Source of the DNA: Avena insularis
Lineage: Eukaryota; Streptophyta; Magnoliopsida; Poales; Poaceae
Reading direction: 5' to 3'
Assembly (NCBI GenBank): GCA_023614405.1
Contig: CM042684.1
Coordinates: 201,940,941-202,004,940, forward strand
Length of the DNA: 64,000 nt
The notes below the pieces were generated by a model. It had not been told where the DNA came from. It was given only the letters and a program-made list of their open reading frames with translations, and made no database searches. Each line of letters opens with the position of its first letter. The first letter of the stretch is position 1. Both the position numbers and the translations under genes were made by a program. This document shows positions 1 to 11,770 of this stretch, piece after piece.

Positions 1-2
1 GG

Positions 3-95
3 TTTCGAAATTTTCACTTCCTTCACAAACATCCCGGGGGAAGGATATTCAGAAGATCGCCATTCACAGTACTACTAGTACAAGTACGAGTACTA
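3..95. repeat. Direct repeat, copy 1
   Basis: This stretch recurs at 1471-1560 in the same orientation. Both copies contain a TTTCGAAATTTTCACTTCCTTCA core, followed by GGGGGAAGGATATTCA and a GTACTACTAGTAC-rich end. The pair brackets the MITE and tandem repeat between them. No function is visible. Confidence 0.75.
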
Positions 96-310
96 CTTAA
101 GTGCTGGACAAGGGATTGGTTGATCTGGCCAGCAAAAAAACAAAAACGTCCCATCGCATTGGATGCTCACCATTATGATCTGACCAGCCTACCTACTGCC
201 TTACTCCGAGACTACCCCACTTAGGAAGAGAAAGCACCAAGCACACCCGCAGCAAGATGGTTTGAAAGTGAGGAGTGCTCCTTTTTTTCTCCCGTGAAGC
301 AAGTAGACTC

Positions 311-540
311 GCTCCTTCCCAAATTAGGACGCGTATTACTTCTGGTCAGAGTCAAATTTAATAAACTTTGACTAAATATATGACATCAACTCAATGTTAT
401 TAGAATCATCATGAACTATGTTTTCATATTATATGCATCTGTCATTAGAAAAAGTCATTATGTTTTTACATATAGTTGGTCGAACTTTATAAATATTGAC
501 TTTGACCAAACCTAATATGCGTCCAAAATTGGGAAAGAGG
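311..540. mobile_element. MITE with ~25-bp terminal inverted repeats
   Basis: The left end (311-335, TTCCCAAATTAGGACGCGTATTA) and the right end (about 512-540) are imperfect inverted complements. Inside is a second inverted pair, GTCAAATTTAATAAACTTTGAC and a match near 480-505. This resembles short Stowaway-like MITEs of grasses. It is AT-rich and has no coding capacity. Confidence 0.6.
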
Positions 541-1322
541 AAGCAGTATGAAGAGTATGGCTCGGTCAGCTGCTCTCTCGAGGAGTCGTACCCGACTGTT
601 TTCAATTCCTTGTTTTGTTTTAGGTTCCTTTGTGCTAAATGTATGGACCTCGATGTAGTTTTCCCTTTTTTAGGTCCTTGATGTGAAATGTAGTCCCACC
701 ATCCGTGTAAAATTCTAACCAATAAGTGTAAGTGATGAAATTTAAACGAATTTAAGCTTACTTCTCAACGGGTATGAACATTCTTGGATTTCAAGCCAAA
801 CGACCAAGGTCAAGGCCATATCAACATCATACTTTAGATTGATGGCCCCATAAGAGAGAATTTGCATGCCCACAGATTGGGCCATATATTTTGAAAACAA
901 TTGAAGGGGAAGTAGTATGAAGAGTTTGGCTCAAATTAGCTGATGTCTCGAGAAGGAGCCGAACCAGAAAGTTTTCCTTTTACGGTCCTTTGGGCTAAAT
1001 GTATGGACCCCAATGTAAATTTCCCTTTTTAGGTCTTTGATGTAAAATATGCTCCCACCGCGACCGCGTAAAATGCTAACCTAAAAGTAAGTGGTGAAAT
1101 TTAAATGAATTTAATCTTAGATGTCAACGAGTAGGAACTTTCTTGGATTTCAAGCCGAACGACCACATGGTCAAGGCCATATCTCTACATCATACTTTAT
1201 GATCCCATATCCAAGAATTTGAATAGCGACGGATTTGGTCATATTTGTAAAACAAGAGAAGAGGAAGTAGTATGAAACGTATGGCTCGATTAGCTGCTCT
1301 CTCGAGAAGGGGCCGAACCCGA
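540..1322. repeat. Tandem repeat, ~360-bp unit, about 2.2 copies
   Basis: Units begin at about 540, 909 and 1265 with GAAG(C/T)AGTATGAA, giving spacings of about 369 and 356 bp. Each full unit carries CTCTCTCGAG, TTTGGGCTAAATGTATGGACC-like and TTTCTTGGATTTCAAGCC-like blocks. The third unit is cut off by the next MITE. The copies have diverged by substitutions and short indels. No reading frame is conserved between units. Confidence 0.75.
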
Positions 1323-1328
1323 CTACTA

Positions 1329-1444
1329 CTCCGTCCGGCCCAAATTAATTGACTTGCATTTATTAGATTCGAATGCATCTAGCACTAGAACAGGTTTATA
1401 TACATCCGAAACTAGACAAATTCGAGTCAAGTAATTTGAGCGAG
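1329..1444. mobile_element. Decayed Stowaway-type MITE
   Basis: A CTCCGTCC start follows a TA, and the right end (GAGCGAG) precedes a TA. The ends fold back (CCCAAATTAATTGACTT with AAGTAATTTGAG). At 116 bp, with TA target duplications at 1327-1328 and 1445-1446, it fits the Stowaway pattern. The inverted repeats have decayed. Confidence 0.6.
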
Positions 1445-1470
1445 TACAATAGACTAGCAATTCAAGCTTT

Positions 1471-1560
1471 CCGAGTTTCGAAATTTTCACTTCCTTCATA
1501 AACATCAGGGGGAAGGATATTCAATAGATCGTCATTCGCAGTACTACTAGTACTACATGG
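1471..1560. repeat. Direct repeat, copy 2
   Basis: Second copy of the block at 3-95, same orientation, differing by scattered substitutions and a short indel after ACATC. Confidence 0.75.
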
Positions 1561-1579
1561 TACAGTTAGTAGTAACAAA

Positions 1580-2150
1580 AGAAACTTTTTTGGTTCAGTG
1601 GCTATCCAGTGGATAACACGGGATATCCACTTTTTTTTGGTTATCTAGTGTTTGGTTTAGAGGGTGGAAGGGATATGGATAACCAATTTTGGCTCAAAAT
1701 GGTGGTTGAGCATATCCCACAAAAAGAGCTGGATGAGCTCAACCACTTTTGGATAGCTCCTCCGAAGTGTTTTCTTGTTCGTTCACCCTTCCTCTCGAGA
1801 GAAAATAACCATCTTGTCTTGCCTATGGGCTCGACACGAGGGCGGCCATAGGGCCGTCAGCGAGGCGGGCAGTGGGCGGTGTGGGCGCAGGTCGACAGGG
1901 CAAAAGGGTGGCGAGCTGCCGGCGGTCGTGGCCACTGCTAGGGATTGGTGAGATGGATGAAGAAGACAAGGTGAAAGAGGAAAATGAAAAAAACAGTTGG
2001 GCCAATAGATTTTGACTGGCTATCCCTAACCACTTTTTATCCCACTTTACCAAACAAAAAAGGCTACCCCTAACCAGCTGGTTGGGAATATCCTCATCCC
2101 TAAATGACATCCTCTAAACCAAATAGCCCCTAACATAACAGCACGAGTTT
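1580..2150. other. Possible fold-back transposon, boundaries unclear
   Basis: The motif GTTTGGTTTAGAGG near 1650 recurs inverted near 2110-2130 (CCTCTAAACCAAATAGCCCC). GGCTATCC and GGATAACC words are inverted across the block. Ends of the form GGGGCTATTTGGTTT are common in grass hAT/PIF-like MITEs. I could not define a target duplication. A GC-rich middle (1820-1950) shows no convincing gene. Confidence 0.35.
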
Positions 2151-2201
2151 ACATATAAAGGACTCGCTGCTGAACTAGTGCAGGTTCGGCGCCTCCTAGC
2201 A

Positions 2202-2746
2202 CTAGTCCGGGCCGCCAGCGGCAGCTCGTGACATCGGCACCAATGCCAGCTCCAGCAACACAGCCGGCTCCTGACTCATCGGCACCTCCAAATAACACGG
2301 CGGCACCTCCGGATAAGGTGGCGGTACCTCCTGAGCCATCATCGGCACCTCTAGATATGGCGGCGGTACCTCCGGAGCCATCGGTAGCTCTAGGAGGACA
2401 CTGTGGATGAAGTTGCCGTTGATGGGGAACCGGTCCCAGTAGTTGGTGAAAATGTTGGCGCCGGTGAACACCACCATCTCGCAGCGCAGTGGAAGGCCTG
2501 TCCGTAGAGGAGACGGGCATCCCTGAAGTTGACGAACTTGACCTTCAACGTCCCATCCGGATTGACGTGGAGGCGATACATACGGTACTTGCGGCGGCTG
2601 TACCCAGCGTCGAGGAAGGCGCACACCAGCTGCCACTTTGTTCTCCATGGGGAGAAGGCCCAAATGCGTAGGGAATTGTCCTCCTGTGCAGCGATGTCGG
2701 GGTATTTGCGCTCCGGTACGGCGGGCGGCAGCCAGAAGGTGGCCAT
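2202..2746 (-). pseudogene. Unknown grass protein, frameshifted near 2490
   Basis: A minus-strand frame starts at ATG 2744-2746 (MATFWLPPAVPERKYPDI) and stays protein-like to about 2490, ending in FRDARLLYGQAFH. It then becomes low-complexity (CAARWWCSPAPT). The shifted frame resumes sensibly as LRCEMVVFTGANIF followed by YWDRFPIN. Its tail is a Pro/Val/Glu-rich repeat built on VPPPYLEVPM, ending at 2202. The simplest reading is one gene of about 180 codons with a one-base indel at about 2490. I do not recognise the family. There is no signal peptide or membrane segment. Codon use is GC3-rich, typical of grass genes and unlike the AT-rich flanks. Alternatively, only the first 118 codons are real. 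Confidence 0.45.
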
Positions 2747-2761
2747 GGATGACAGATGAGG

Positions 2762-4041
2762 ATGGAGATGGTTGCTAGAAGTGGGGGGATTAGAGATGGA
2801 TTGGTGGTGCAGGGAAGGGGAGAGGAAAAATAGGAAGGATATGATCCGATATTAATGTGGCAGATTACGGAAGCTTGGGGACAATCAATGTCACTGGTGA
2901 AGCCGATGCGTGTGGAAAATATCGATGACGATGACTAGGGTAATCGATTGGACGGAACGCTGACTCTGCTTACCACACTCGATGGCCTAGTCATAATTTT
3001 GTGGTGCGTCCAAGGAGACCCCGACCTTCCCCATCTGTGGATCCTACGTAGATGATTGAGTTGATGGGTGAAAACAAATTGATAAAGTGAGCTCTTTCCT
3101 ACTCCCTTCGGTTCGAGATTTTCTATATCTATACACTATATAGTACACCAGTTTTTGAATTTGAATCAACCCACACAACTTCTCACCAATGCACATTTGG
3201 AGCAATCCAAGACGTTAATTTCCCGTTGGAGCTTCTATGTGTCGTTCATCAGAACAAAACCCATTTGATCTAACGGCTAACAAAGGTTGGATTCACCATC
3301 CTCTGTTCCTGCGCTCGTGGACTCTGGTTGCTGAAATTGCTAGGGGCTTCTGGATAAGTCTACTACTCTAGAAAAAAGCAGAACCTTCTGTCATTTGGTA
3401 GTCGGTGGTTGACTGCCCATGTGGCACGTAATGCGTCAACTCAGTTTGGAAGCGAAGTAGTGCTACCATTAATTGAATGTGAACATTTTACCCAGCCAAT
3501 AGTTAGCCTAATAAATCATCCATCCATCTATGTGAATTATGCATGTAGTATTCCCTTAGTATAAATACAACTTCTTGGATTTTTGATTTACGAAATGGGG
3601 AATAATCACCATGGCCTCTGCATCGACCGTTACACCTAGTTTGTCCAGCATAGTCTACAACATGTAACTAATTTGGATTGCTATTTTTAGTATGAATACT
3701 TAAACAATATTAATAAAACGGTGAAAAAAATAAAAAAATTCTTTCTTTTATATGGTATATTTATTATTATTATTTGTCATGACAACATTGCAATTTTAGA
3801 AGGTTAATTTTCATATAGTATTCTAAATTTTTATCACCAACTCCTAAGGCAAGGCATTAATCATGCAACAATCAGAGACATGGGAGAATAATATATAACC
3901 ATTAACTTGTGAGAGAAATAATTTTCAACACACAAATGGTCACAAACTATTTCTTTCATGCCCCATCGAAAATGATGGTAGTTTTGGAAGTAGAGAATGG
4001 AATGGACAAAACTTACACATATTGGCAAACAGAGGTTCAAA
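2762..4041. other. Intergenic, no gene seen
   Basis: The sequence is AT-rich, especially 3660-3830. A short ATG frame at 3611 (MASASTVTPSLSS) ends after 18 codons and has no support. No transposon ends were recognised. Confidence 0.5.
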
Positions 4042-4057
4042 TTGATTGATGAGGACA

Positions 4058-5001
4058 TGTTGTGGGAAAACCTCTAGGGTGGCCCGATCTTTCACGATTC
4101 CCTTTCAAATCGAGGATGGAGTGCGGGGAGAGGAGGGGAGGATGAAAACGATGAACGCACGCACGAAGAACGCGATGAACACACACACGCAAAACCCCAA
4201 TACACACCAATAGCTCACGACAGCGAGATGGGAGACTCGGTGAGATCTTGACGTCTTGGTAAAGGGACACCAATGCCAAGGCCTTGTACAACACGGAGGC
4301 ACCATGCAAACTCCAACGAGGTTTGGGGATATTGGTGCTCCTTGGTCAAGGAGCATGAGGCAAGAATTAGATAGATCCACAAAGGGGTTTCCACTAATTC
4401 CAATATCATGCCTAGGGTTTACATTGGAGGTGGGGGACTATATATAGGCCAGCCACTTAAACAGGGGTACTTTAGGAATAAAAGACAAGTTCTGGACGGA
4501 CTAAGAGGTACATGGGCCGCAGGCCCAAAGGCCTTTTCATGCCTGGTGACGGTCGGTCCGGAGACTCCAGTGTGGTGGACCGGAGATTCCGGTCGGTCTC
4601 CGGACCGGCCTCCGGAGGGGCCTTCAGATTGTCCCAGGGCCTGGTTCTGGGGGCAGACCGGAGGTGGGGCCAGAGACTCCGGTGTCTTCAGGCCGGAGTC
4701 TTTGGTGGACCGGAGACTCCGGTGTGCGTAGACCAGAGACTCCGGTCTGAGCAGCTCCGGCGGCTCCTGCTTCATGCCCTGCTCCTTGTTCTCCATCCTT
4801 GGGTGCTTGGTGATATGTCGAAGCTTCGTACCTAATGATGCATAGGGTAGTTGCATACCATCCAAGGAGGTATCAAATTGGCACGAGGAGAGGAGCGAAT
4901 TCACCTTAGCTTGTAGGAGTTTGGCTTAGGCATGAGTCATGGGTCCACTTGGGGGACTAGTTGGTGTAGATGTAGGAGTGTCCGTAGGACGGGCCGCATC
5001 A
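4058..5001 (-). repeat. 3' LTR of element A
   Basis: Runs TGTTGTGGG to GCCGCATCA. On the minus strand it carries CTATATATAG as a probable TATA box near 4438-4449, then CCGGAGACTCCGG-type palindromes (about 4555-4745), and at its 5' edge a coding tail with the GPMT(R)ARAKLLQAKVN module. Confidence 0.92.
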
Positions 5002-8000
5002 GCTCCCCCCCTTGGGAAAGAGTCATCCTCGACTCTTCATGGTTATCATCTTGAACATCTCCATGGTAGGGTGAAAGATACTTGACATTGAATGTATTGC
5101 TTGCAAGGTACTTGGAGGTCGGTATGTCGATGATGTAGGCGTTGTTGTTGATTTGTTTGAGGACCTTGAAGGGACCATCTCCTCTTGGCTAGAGCTTGGA
5201 GTCACGTTCCTTGGGGAAGCGGTCTTTGCTTAGGTGTATCCACACAAGGTCACCTTCTTCAAAGATCATCTCCTTCTTGTCCTTGTTTAATCTTGAAGCT
5301 TGGCGAATGACTTGTTGTTCGATAGTAGCTCTTGTTTCTTCATGAAGCGTCTTCATAGCTTGTGCACGCTTCTCGACATCCATGTTCGTGCGCTCATGGA
5401 GAGACAGTGGTAGAATGTCGAGTGCGGTGAGGGGCTCGAAACCATAGATGATCATGAATGGACTCATCTTGGTTGTTGAGTGCTTGGCTCGATTGTAGGC
5501 AAAATCAGCGTGTGGGATGCATTCCTCCCAATCCTTCAAGTTCTTCTTGATCAGCACACGAAGGAGAGTCCCGAGGCTTCGGTTGATAACTTCGGTTTGA
5601 CCATCAATTTGGGGATGTGATGCGGATGAAAAGTGTAGGTTGACGCCGAGCTTGGCCATGAGGGTCTTCCATAAGTAGCTCATGAATTTGACGTCGCGGT
5701 CGGAGACGATTGTTCGTGGCACACCATGTAGACGAACGATTTCCCTGAAAAACAGATTTGCAACATGTGAAGCATCGTCGGTCTTGTGGCACGGTATGAA
5801 GTGTGCCATTTTGGAAAAGCGATCCACAACAACAAATATAGAATCATGACCATGCTTAGATCTAGGCAATCCTAACACGAAATCCATGCTAATGTCGGAC
5901 CAAGGTGTATGAGGAATAGGCAATGGCATATAAAGACCATAGGGATTAGCTTGCGACTTAGCTTGAACACATGCTGTGCATCGTTGAACGTAGCGCTCCA
6001 CGTCGCGCTTCATCTTGGGCCAAAAGTAGTGAGTGGAGAGCATGTCCAATGTCTTGTTACGGCCAAAGTGACCCATGAGGCCTCCACAATGAGATTCTTG
6101 GAGAAGCAAAAGTTGAAGCGACGACTTCAGAATGCATAGCTTGTTTTGTTTAAATAGAAAACCCTCATGCAAATAGAAATCATCAACTCCTTTGTCATTG
6201 GAGCACTTTGCGAAAATTGGTTCAAAGAACGGATCGGAAGCATACAAAGATTTTATTTCCTCAAGACCCAACACGTTGATTTCAAGTCTCGTAAGAAGGC
6301 TTGTATGTTTGCGTGACAATGCATCCGCAACTACATTATCTTTGCCCTTCTTATACTTGACAATGTACGGAAAAGACTCCATGAACTCAACCCACTTAGC
6401 GTGTCCCTTGCTCAAGTTAACTTGGCCTTTGAGATATTTCAATGACTCGTGGTCAGAATGTATGATAAATTCCTTTGGCTAAAGGTAGTGTTGCCAAACT
6501 TGAACGACACGAACTAAGGCAAAAAGCTCTTTATCATAAATCGGATAATTAAGGTGAGCAACATCAAGTTTCTTGCTATGGTAGGCTATAGGACGTCTGT
6601 TTTGCATAAGGACTCCTCCAATGCCAATACCACTAGCATCACACTCTATCTTACAAGTTTTTGTGAAATCCACTAACGCAAGGAGAGGTGCTTCGGTGAG
6701 CCTCTTTTTAAGTTCATCAAAAGCTTTTTGCTGTGCTTTGCCCCGCACGAAGGTGACATTCTTCTTGGTCAATTCATTAAGGGGACAAGAAATGGTTGAA
6801 AAGTCTTTCACAAAGCGACGATAGAAACCGGCCAACCCATGAAAACTTCGGAGTTCACTCACATTTGTTGGGATGGGCCAATCTCGTATGTCCTTTACCT
6901 TGGAAACATCAACTTCAATTCCTTTTGAAGAAACGACAAATCAAAGAAAAATCAACTTGTCTTTAGCAAAAGTGCACTTGGGAAGATTAGCATAAAGCTT
7001 TTCATGTCGAAGGATTTGCAAAACATCCTTGACATGTGTTATATGGTCCTCAAGTGATTTGCTATAAACAAGAATATCATCGAAATAGACAACAACACTT
7101 TTTCCAATGATAGAACGCAAGATATGATTCATTAGGCGCATGAAGGTGGATGGTGCATTAGACAAACCAAAGGGCATAACCAACCATTCATAGAGACCAA
7201 GTTTGGTCTTGAAGGCGGTTTTCCACTCATCACCTTCAGCCATGCGTATATGATGGTAACCACTATGAAGATCAATTTTCGAAAAAATAGTGGCTCCACA
7301 CAACTCATCAAGCATGTCATCGAGACGTGGTATGGGATGTGGATAACGCAGGGTGATAGCATTGATTGGACGGCAGTCCATGCATAACCGTAACGTATCA
7401 TCCGTCTTTGGAACAAGAATCACGGGTACGACACTTGGACTAGTGCTAACTTGGATCAAACCTTTGGAGACGTGTTGGTCGATTGGACGTTCAATCTCCT
7501 TTGTCTCCTCCGGGTTCGTGCGGTAAGCGGCGCGGTTGGGAAGTGGTGGACAGGGGATGAGGTCAATGTGATGTTCGATGCCGCGAAGAGGAGGTAGTCC
7601 ATGTGGAAGCTCTTCGGGGAACACATCCTTGAATTCCTGCAAAACACTCATCAAAGATGGAGGAACCTTGGTTAGTTCGTTAGTTCCTTGCGCTAGTCCC
7701 TTGCAAAGGAGGACATAGTGCAAGATGGATGGATTGTTCCGAACATCTCTCATCTCACTTTTGTTGGCAAGCAGAACACTCTTAGTTTTTCCACTCAAAT
7801 TTGGCTTGTGGCTCTCACTCACTATGAGGTGGTTCCCTCTCTCACTGCTCTTCTCACAAGTAGGTGTTGTGCTTTGCGCCCTTGCTAAAGCCTTTGCATT
7901 GTCCGTAATTATTTGGCTAGGAGTCATCGGTTGCAAACACATGTTTTGTTGTGCCATTGGTGCGACCATCATGTTGAGCAGCCTTGTCAAATTGCCACGG

Positions 8001-8008
8001 TCGACCAA
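4937..8008 (-). pseudogene. pol: Gypsy pol: RT, RNase H, integrase (element A)
   Basis: One minus-strand frame runs from 8008 to 4937 and is broken by TGA at 6941-6943, TAG at 6479-6481 and TAG at 5189-5191. Reverse transcriptase shows FSKIDLHSGYHHI, MPFGLSNAPSTFM and the active-site VVYFDDILVYS. RNase H shows [26 protein letters not shown] and [10 protein letters not shown]. Integrase shows an HHCC zinc site (HCGGLMGH to RCTACVQAK), catalytic Asp in DISMDF and VSDRDVKF, and Glu in [12 protein letters not shown] module (GDGPFKVLKQINNN) follows; I see no chromodomain. The catalytic residues survive, so the stops look like recent nonsense changes. The frame runs through the polypurine tract into the LTR. 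The boundary with protease lies in a frameshifted stretch near 7930-8000. Confidence 0.92.
5002..5013 (-). promoter_or_regulatory. Polypurine tract of element A
   Basis: On the minus strand AAGGGGGGGAGC abuts the 3' LTR start TGATGCGG. This is the expected place and composition for the plus-strand primer of reverse transcription. Confidence 0.85.
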
Positions 8009-10446
8009 GAAGCATGTGGCAAATTGTCATAGGAACCACATCACACTCCACCGTATCTTTGTAAGGACCAATGGCGAAGGAGACCGATACGGTATGCTTG
8101 ATCTTCACGGACCCTTGGTCACTTAGCCATTGGACGTGGTAGGGGTGCTTGTGCGGATGAAGGGTAAGGTTGAGATTCTCACACAACTCGGTGCTAGCAA
8201 GGTTTTGGCAACTCCCTCCATCAATGATCACCTTGATAGATTTGCCATTGATGCCGGCTCGTGTTTGGAAGATATTGGAGCGTTGGTCTTCATGCTCTTG
8301 TTCTTGAGTGGTCAAGATCCTTGTGACGACAAGCGATGGACTTGCGTCATGTTCACACATGAGGAGTTCTTGATCATCTTCCACTCTTTGCCTTGCCATT
8401 GCTTCCTTGACACGGGCATCAAACTCATCTTCACTCAAGTACTCTTCATCACCATTGTCATGGATGAACAAGACTTTCTTGTTTCCACATTCGGCCGACT
8501 TGTGTCCTTTATCTCCACACTTATAGCATTCACCGTTGAAAGGTGTATCACTCTTTGCTTGCTTGCCACTTGGGGGCATTTTCCCTTGAGGAAGTGTGGG
8601 CTTGAAGGAAGGCTTGGAGGAACTTGAGGATCTTCCATTGAAAGTTGTTGGTGTAGCGGTTGAAGCTTGCTTGTAGGTGAAGTACGTCTTGGGCTTGTTG
8701 TACTTGATATCCTCTTGCACTTGACGTTCAGCCTTTGTTGCGATGTGCACAAGCTCAACCATGGTGTTGTATGTTTGGAACTCGACGATGCGCTTGATTG
8801 GGTGATTCAAGCCAATAAGGAAACGTGCCATTGTTTGCTCCATGCGCTCATCAATGTTGGCACGAATCAAGTTGAGTTCCATTTCCTTGAAGTACTCTTC
8901 CACGGTCTTTGTCCCTTGACGAAGCGCTTGAAGGTTGTTGAAGAGGTCACGCGTGTAGTGCGCGGGGACGAACCGGGATCTCATGTGAGCCTTCATGTCA
9001 TGCCAAGTTGTGATTGGTGGCTCTTGTCTTGCATCACGAGCAACTTGAACTTGTTCCCACCAAAGGTCATAATCATCAAACTCAAGCGAAGCCATGGCGA
9101 CCATCTTCTCGTTGCTAAAGTTGTGCATGCGGAAGATATTGTCGACTTTGAGTGCCCACGAGAGGTATTCTTCGGGGTCATTGGATCCGGTGAACTTGGG
9201 CATTGTGAACTTGAGCTTGCCAAAAGTTTCTTCATCGTTGCGGTCATTGCGATGAGCTTGGTGACCTTGTTGATGATCTTGTAGTTGGGGAGGTGGAACT
9301 TGGTTACGGAGCTTGCTCTTGATATTATTGTTGAGGAGCTTGCTCTTTCTCTTGGCGCGGTTGTTGACGTGGTTGGGGCGCTTGGTGGCGAGGGTTGTTG
9401 ACGTGGTTGAGGCGCTTGGCTCTTGGCGCGGTTGTTGACGTGGTGGCAAGGGTGTGGAGCCTCTTGACGCAGTTGTTGACGTGGTTGAGGTGCTTGGCTC
9501 TTGGCGCGGTTGTTGACGTGGTGGCGAGGGTGTGGAGCCTCTTGACGCGGTTGATGACAAAGAGGAGGCTCGTTCCTCGGTTGGTGATGTTGGTTAGGCG
9601 CATGGGCCTCACGGCGAAGAACATGGTCTTGAGCTTCTTGACGTGGTGGGCGTCGCTCAACTTGTATCACTTGACGCTCCAAGTTTTGTTGAGGTGGCAG
9701 AGGCTCCTCGTGATGACCATGGTGTCGGTGCGGACGTTCATGACGTTGATGAGGAGGAGGATCTTGGAGAGCTTCACGTCGATGACGAGCATGATTCTCC
9801 AAATTGGAGTCATCACTTGTTGTGTCTAGTATGTGTCGCGTCGATGGTGGTAGACTTGCGGTTGCACTTGCGGTTCCTCTTGTGGTTGCTCTTGTTGGAT
9901 CACTAGTGCCCTTGCGTGATGATGGTGTGGTTCTTGCCTTGCTCGTGGCCTTGAAGAGAGGTCACCATCATAGCTTGACGTTGCGGCGTGCCGGGGGGAA
10001 AGTACATAGTACGAAGAGGTTCCATCTTCAACCACGGGGGCATCATTGCGTCTTGGAGCACTTGGTTGAAGATCTTGTTGAGGAGGAGCATGACGACGCA
10101 ATGAGCTTGAAGATCTTGAAGCACGTGAACGCGGTCTTGCCATTCCATCGATGGGGCGTCGAAGATTGTCATTTGTTTCGGCGACGGAGCGTTGAAGCAC
10201 TTCATTTTGGTGGCCGAAGTTGTGATGCATTTCATGCATTTGTCGTTCGAGGCCGTCGAAGCGGTTGTCGATGTTCTTGAACTCGGCTTGCGTCTCGCCA
10301 AATTGTTCATCTTGTCACGTCTTAAGAGCGTGGCAACATTCACGGAACTCTTGGCGGACGATGAAGTGACTTGCGCACGTCATGTACGGTCCTTGATCTT
10401 CTTCTTGGGGAGGTGGTTCGCTCGGCTCACCGTGCCTATCCATCAT
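7917..10446 (-). pseudogene. gag: Gypsy gag-protease (element A), frameshifted
   Basis: The gag start is ATG at 10444-10446 or 10441-10443, matching element F. A coiled, basic N-terminus (MHEMHHNFGHQNEVLQRS) leads to a His/Arg/Gln/Pro-rich linker with tandem PRQQPRQEAPH-type repeats (about 9340-9560). The gag core follows (GKLKFTMPKFTGSNDPEEYL, WALKVDNIFRMHN, MKAHMRSRFVP). The zinc knuckle is CYKCGDKGHKSAEC and the retropepsin site is VIIDGGSCQNLAS, then CHMLLGRPWQFDKAAQHDGRTN. Frameshifts occur near 9826 (one C lost relative to element F) and in the repeat linker. Near 7940 a 16-bp deletion between AATG repeats, relative to element F, separates protease from pol. Confidence 0.9.
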
Positions 10447-10449
10447 GCA

Positions 10450-11754
10450 AGACACACAAGTATTGTATATGGAAGTGGAATATGGTGGTGTTAGCCTTGT
10501 ACCTCACCTTGGGGATTGCACCAAACTAGAAATCACAAGTGAGAGCTATAAGCGTGCAAAGTGGAAATGCAAAGAAAACTCACACTAAAGAAAGAACTAA
10601 CTCTCAAAATCTTGTTGGTGGTAGGTTAGGATTGTGGAATGCCAAAGAACCAACCAAAAGAAAAGGGATAGTCAAAAGTGGGTAAAATCCAACAAAACTC
10701 AAGTCAAAGGCGAAGGTCAACAACTCAAAAGGGTGACGGGAACCTAAGACTATATACACACACGTGGAGAAAGTTGGGATTGACACGACTATGAAAATGA
10801 GCAAAAAAAATGTCCTAACGAAGACTAAGCTCATTGTTGTGCCAATGCAAGGAGACATGGCTCGTTTGCAAAGAGGAAAAATGAGCAACGGATTTCTGCA
10901 CTTGTTTTGGGCGCTCTTCTTTCTCTCTTGCTTACAACCTTTGAGACTCTCTTTGGCAATGGGAGACTATTTTTCTTTTGCTTTTTCTTTGTATCTTTTT
11001 CTTTCTTTTGCTTTTTTTGCTCTCCCTTGATGTATACCTAGTCACACTTGATATTGCTCTTGCACACTCACTATCCAAGGATAAATGCACAATGCTCAAG
11101 CAAACACAAGAGGAGCCACTCTCATAGGATAGGTACACACAAAGGAAGATAGGGGTTAACAAGGTGACGCAAGTTATACCTTCGTTGGTGATGATGAACT
11201 TGGCAACGGTGGTGCGGGATGATGTTCATTGGCCGTGGTGTCAATGAGCGCAGGGTTGTCGATGCGGAAGCTTGATGTTAGTTGACGACATGCACACAGG
11301 CACAAACAAACAAGAGGAAATTAGCCAATGCAAGATTAGAGGTAAAATTGTCAAAATCAGGCGTCAGGCCGGAGATTCTGGGGTTTCAGGCCGGAAACTC
11401 CGGTTCAGGCCGGAGACTCCGGTGTGCGTAGACCGGAGACTTCGGTGTAGGCCGGAGACTCCGGCGTGCAGGCCGGAGACTCCGATGTAGAGTCAGATCG
11501 TGAACTGCTCGTGTTCTTGAGCGGAAATCCACGCCTTGGGTCCTCAAATCCACAAAAAATTGGCCAAATTGGGCTGGGAAAACGCAGGATAAAGCTGGAC
11601 CAACACCTAAGACAAGGTTTGGTCGGATCAAAACCACAAATAACACTCAAAATCAAGAGATCGATCCAAAGGCAAATATGGGCTATTTTTTTGGGGATTT
11701 TTGAATTTTTGGTGGATAGAAGAAAAAATTGTGGGGGAAATCGTGAGCAATGAA
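10450..11754 (-). other. 5' leader of element A
   Basis: Untranslated internal region between the primer site and gag. It matches 43741-44900 of element F in the opposite orientation and includes a pyrimidine-rich run (about 10975-11030 on the plus strand) and two to three CCGGAGACTCCGG palindromes (11395-11490). No convincing reading frame. Confidence 0.8.
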
Positions 11755-11767
11755 GCTCTTGATACCA
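11755..11767 (-). promoter_or_regulatory. Primer binding site of element A (initiator Met tRNA type)
   Basis: The minus strand reads TGGTATCAAGAGC three bases inside the 5' LTR. It differs from the usual TGGTATCAGAGC by one inserted A, the same variant as element F. Confidence 0.85.
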
Positions 11768-11770
11768 ATA

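Noticed and set aside
8130..10494. Several plus-strand frames of 100-205 codons
   Set aside because: Antisense shadows of gag-protease in element A.
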